DNA of 43,969 nucleotides from Ignavibacteriota bacterium (GTDB lineage: Bacteria > Bacteroidota > Ignavibacteria > Tepidaquicellales > OLB5). The notes beneath the pieces are model-generated. The model had not been told where the DNA came from. It was given only the letters and a program-made list of their open reading frames with translations, and made no database searches. Location of the stretch: the NCBI GenBank assembly GCA_003820375.1, contig RPQH01000032.1, positions 1 through 43,969 of the forward strand, given 5' to 3'. The translations under genes and the position numbers were made by a program. Positions 42,410 through 43,969 of the stretch are shown here, piece by piece (the first letter of the stretch is position 1; each line of letters begins with the position of its first letter).

Positions 42410-43564
42410 ATGAATATCGGAATTTTGTGTTACCCGACTTACGGTGGAAGCGGTGTTGTTGCTACGGAACTTGGTAAAGAACTTGCCGAAAGAGGACATA
42501 AAGTACATTTTATTTCATACAGCATTCCAATGAGATTAAAGTTCTCTGAGAATATTTATTTCCATAAAGTTCAAATGGCAAGTTATCCTTTGTTTGATTT
42601 CGGTTTATACAGCATTGCACTGGCAAGTAAGATTGTTGAAGTCGCAAAGTTTAACGGGCTTGACCTTGTTCATGCACACTATGCAATTCCCCATGCAACC
42701 AGTGCTTACCTTGCAAGAGAAATTATTACACAGGAACATATTAACGGAAAGAACGGCAATGGTAATTTAAAGATTATTACCACACTGCATGGAACGGATA
42801 TTACACTTGTAGGTCTTGAGATAAGCTTTCTTCCGACAATGAAATTCTCAATTGAAAAATCAGACGGTGTTACTGCAGTTTCTGAATTTCTTAAGGTGAA
42901 AACACAATCACAATATAATATTGATAAACATATAGAAGTGATTCCAAACTTCATTGACCTTGAACATTATAAAAGGATAGATAATGATGAAACACGATGC
43001 CTGAAGGAACGTATTGCAAAACACGGAGAAAAAATCATTGTCCACACTTCCAATTTCCGTCCGTTGAAACGGGTTGATGACTGTATCAGGATTTTCAATG
43101 AAGTGAGAAAAAAAATTCCTTCCAAGCTTCTGCTTATTGGTGACGGTCCTGAAAGAAGTGCGTGCGAGTACCTTGCAAAAGACCTTGGCATTCATGAGGA
43201 TATTAAATTCTACGGAAACCTTGAATCATTTGTTGAGATACTTTCTATTGCAGACCTGTTCTTAATGCCGTCTCAATCGGAGAGCTTTGGCTTATCGGCA
43301 TTGGAAGCAATGGCATGCGGCGTACCGGTAGTATCATCCAATGCAGGCGGATTACCCGAGCTTAACCTGCACGGTGAAACCGGCTACATTGCTGAGATGG
43401 GTGATATAAATAAAATGTCCGATTATGTAAAAGAGCTGCTTGAGAATAAGAACAAGTACAGGATATTTTCCGAAAATGCCCGCGAGCGTGCTGTTACTTT
43501 ATTTGCTTCGGATAAAATTGTTACTCAGTATGAAAATTATTATGAGAAAGTGCTGAAGGCGTAA
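42410..43564 (+). CDS. bshA: N-acetyl-alpha-D-glucosaminyl L-malate synthase BshA
   Basis: A 384-aa GT4 glycosyltransferase that joins GlcNAc from UDP-GlcNAc to L-malate, the first step of bacillithiol synthesis. The start MNIGILCYPTYGGSGVVATELG is a BshA signature; HGTDITLVG near residue 127 and ESFGLSALEAMACGVPVVSSNAGGLPEL near residue 290 bind the donor. AGGAAA precedes the ATG. The other bacillithiol genes (bshB, bshC) are not in the window. It is followed by a palindrome cluster. Confidence 0.95.
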   Translation: MNIGILCYPTYGGSGVVATELGKELAERGHKVHFISYSIPMRLKFSENIYFHKVQMASYPLFDFGLYSIALASKIVEVAKFNGLDLVHAHYAIPHATSAYLAREIITQEHINGKNGNGNLKIITTLHGTDITLVGLEISFLPTMKFSIEKSDGVTAVSEFLKVKTQSQYNIDKHIEVIPNFIDLEHYKRIDNDETRCLKERIAKHGEKIIVHTSNFRPLKRVDDCIRIFNEVRKKIPSKLLLIGDGPERSACEYLAKDLGIHEDIKFYGNLESFVEILSIADLFLMPSQSESFGLSALEAMACGVPVVSSNAGGLPELNLHGETGYIAEMGDINKMSDYVKELLENKNKYRIFSENARERAVTLFASDKIVTQYENYYEKVLKA

Positions 43565-43590
43565 GAAAAACTGCTGTCTTAAAAGAGCAG

Positions 43591-43610
43591 CACAGACACT
43601 CCTGTCTGTG
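43591..43610. repeat. Perfect hairpin, 8-bp arms
   Basis: The arms CACAGACA and TGTCTGTG surround CTCC, 27 bp past the bshA stop. AATTT follows rather than a T run, so it is at most a weak terminator. Confidence 0.6.
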
Positions 43611-43621
43611 AATTTAGGGCA

Positions 43622-43740
43622 GTGTCAGGCCTGCCTTTTAGGTTGATCTTTCAAATAAGAATAGATTTTAACACAAGTATTTTTCCATAGACAAGAATAA
43701 TTTAATCTACTCCCAAATAACCTAAAGGCAGGCCTGACAC
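43622..43740. repeat. Inverted repeat with 22-23 bp arms
   Basis: The arms at 43622-43644 and 43719-43740 (core GTGTCAGGCCTGCC) match except for one extra T in the left arm. They enclose 74 bp of AT-rich sequence with no gene. The outline is that of a small foldback repeat. Confidence 0.75.
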
Positions 43741-43752
43741 ATAAGGTTATCA

Positions 43753-43860
43753 GCCGTTGTTGGTGTTCTCCACAAACAACGACAGAAACTCAAAAAGGTT
43801 ATATTAATTATTCAAGTTCTCCGGTACAAATTGTTGTTGGTGAAAAACACCAACAACGGC
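43753..43860. repeat. Nested GTTGTTGGTG palindromes
   Basis: A perfect 15-bp inverted repeat spans 43753-43767 and 43846-43860. Each arm also forms its own local hairpin: 43755-43765 with 43771-43781 (one mismatch) and 43833-43842 with 43848-43857 (perfect, loop AAAAA). So long-range and local pairing compete. Confidence 0.75.
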
Positions 43861-43944
43861 AGAATACAAATCACTGAAAGATAAAATTAACAATAAAATC
43901 AGCAGGGAACATCTTAGAAATGATAATGTTTTTGATAAAGACAT
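43804..43944 (-). CDS. Possible 46-aa secreted peptide or truncated gene
   Basis: A minus-strand frame starts at 43944 with a GGAG 8 nt before the ATG. Its first 28 residues (MSLSKTLSFLRCSLLILLLI and a polar end) look like a signal peptide. Residues after that come from the palindromic repeat, and the frame stops at 43804. It may be a gene cut short by the repeat. The evidence is weak. Confidence 0.3.
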   Translation of the reverse strand: MSLSKTLSFLRCSLLILLLILSFSDLYSAVVGVFHQQQFVPENLNN

Positions 43945-43969
43945 TGCTTTTACTCCATTTCAAATTAGA

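Larger units (their letters stand above)
43565..43969. other. Palindrome-rich region after bshA
   Basis: 405 bp with no firm gene. It holds a hairpin at 43591-43610, inverted repeats at 43622-43740 and nested hairpins at 43753-43860. A 46-aa minus-strand frame (43804-43944) runs across part of it. Confidence 0.6.

Noticed and set aside
43816..43969. Plus-strand open frame running off the right edge
   Set aside because: It has no ATG and overlaps the palindromes. The residues near the edge look protein-like, but nothing supports a start within the window.

Overview
The window looks like chromosomal DNA from an AT-rich, Gram-negative bacterium of the Bacteroidota/Chlorobi assemblage, most likely an Ignavibacteria-type lineage. 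The lineage call is inference. It rests on bacillithiol synthesis (bshA), a cdaA-pcm-miaA run, a lipoprotein, Sec signal peptides, few strong Shine-Dalgarno sites and many short palindromic repeats. No rRNA, CRISPR array or intact transposase was seen.

Layout. 1-2.75 kb: the C-terminal half of a YyaL/SPATA20-like protein, a GNAT acetyltransferase, a zinc alcohol dehydrogenase and a small convergent gene. 2.75-3.66 kb: a gene-poor, repeat-rich stretch. 3.66-8.85 kb: a minus-strand run of small redox or stress-type genes (FAD-linked oxidase, AhpD-like protein, secreted TPR protein, two tandem paralogues, an alpha-beta barrel protein, a VOC protein, a DUF1059 protein). 9.3-14.5 kb: mostly uncharacterised genes plus a cupin and a Gfo/Idh/MocA oxidoreductase, with palindromes and a 184-bp MITE-like element between genes. 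14.8-21.6 kb: a stress and storage locus. It holds a Lys-rich 55-aa protein, an Asp-rich protein, a DUF892 ferritin-like protein, a small acidic protein, and then isoaspartyl peptidase, cyanophycin synthetase and cyanophycinase. Together the last three form a make-and-degrade set for cyanophycin. 21.6-25.25 kb: minus-strand accessory genes (GNAT-YoaP, Dabb, two methyltransferases, a HEAT-like protein, a membrane protein).

25.4-26.3 kb: two tRNA-Ser genes. The first is followed by 41-bp tandem repeats that each restart with the tRNA 3' acceptor sequence. 26.5-35.6 kb: a strongly AT-rich cell-surface glycan cluster (methyltransferases, DegT-type PLP enzymes, WbqC, an ATP-grasp/HAD fusion, FkbM, GT2, a GT-C-like membrane protein). 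It contains the C-terminal remnant of a second copy of one PLP-type gene, a sign of recombination. 35.6-37.4 kb: small accessory genes.

37.5-43.6 kb: more conserved chromosome. c-di-AMP cyclase cdaA, pcm and miaA overlap one another, followed by a minus-strand HEPN-domain gene with an overlapping uncharacterised partner, then a 3-hydroxyacyl-CoA dehydrogenase-like gene divergent from a TIGR02757 gene, then bshA. The last 400 bases are a cluster of nested palindromes.

The most novel-looking items are the tRNA-tail repeat array, the cyanophycin locus with its charged low-complexity companions and shared TGACA boxes, the glycan cluster with its paralogue scar and fusion enzyme, and the HEPN pair. 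All function calls come from reading motifs by eye; no search was run.
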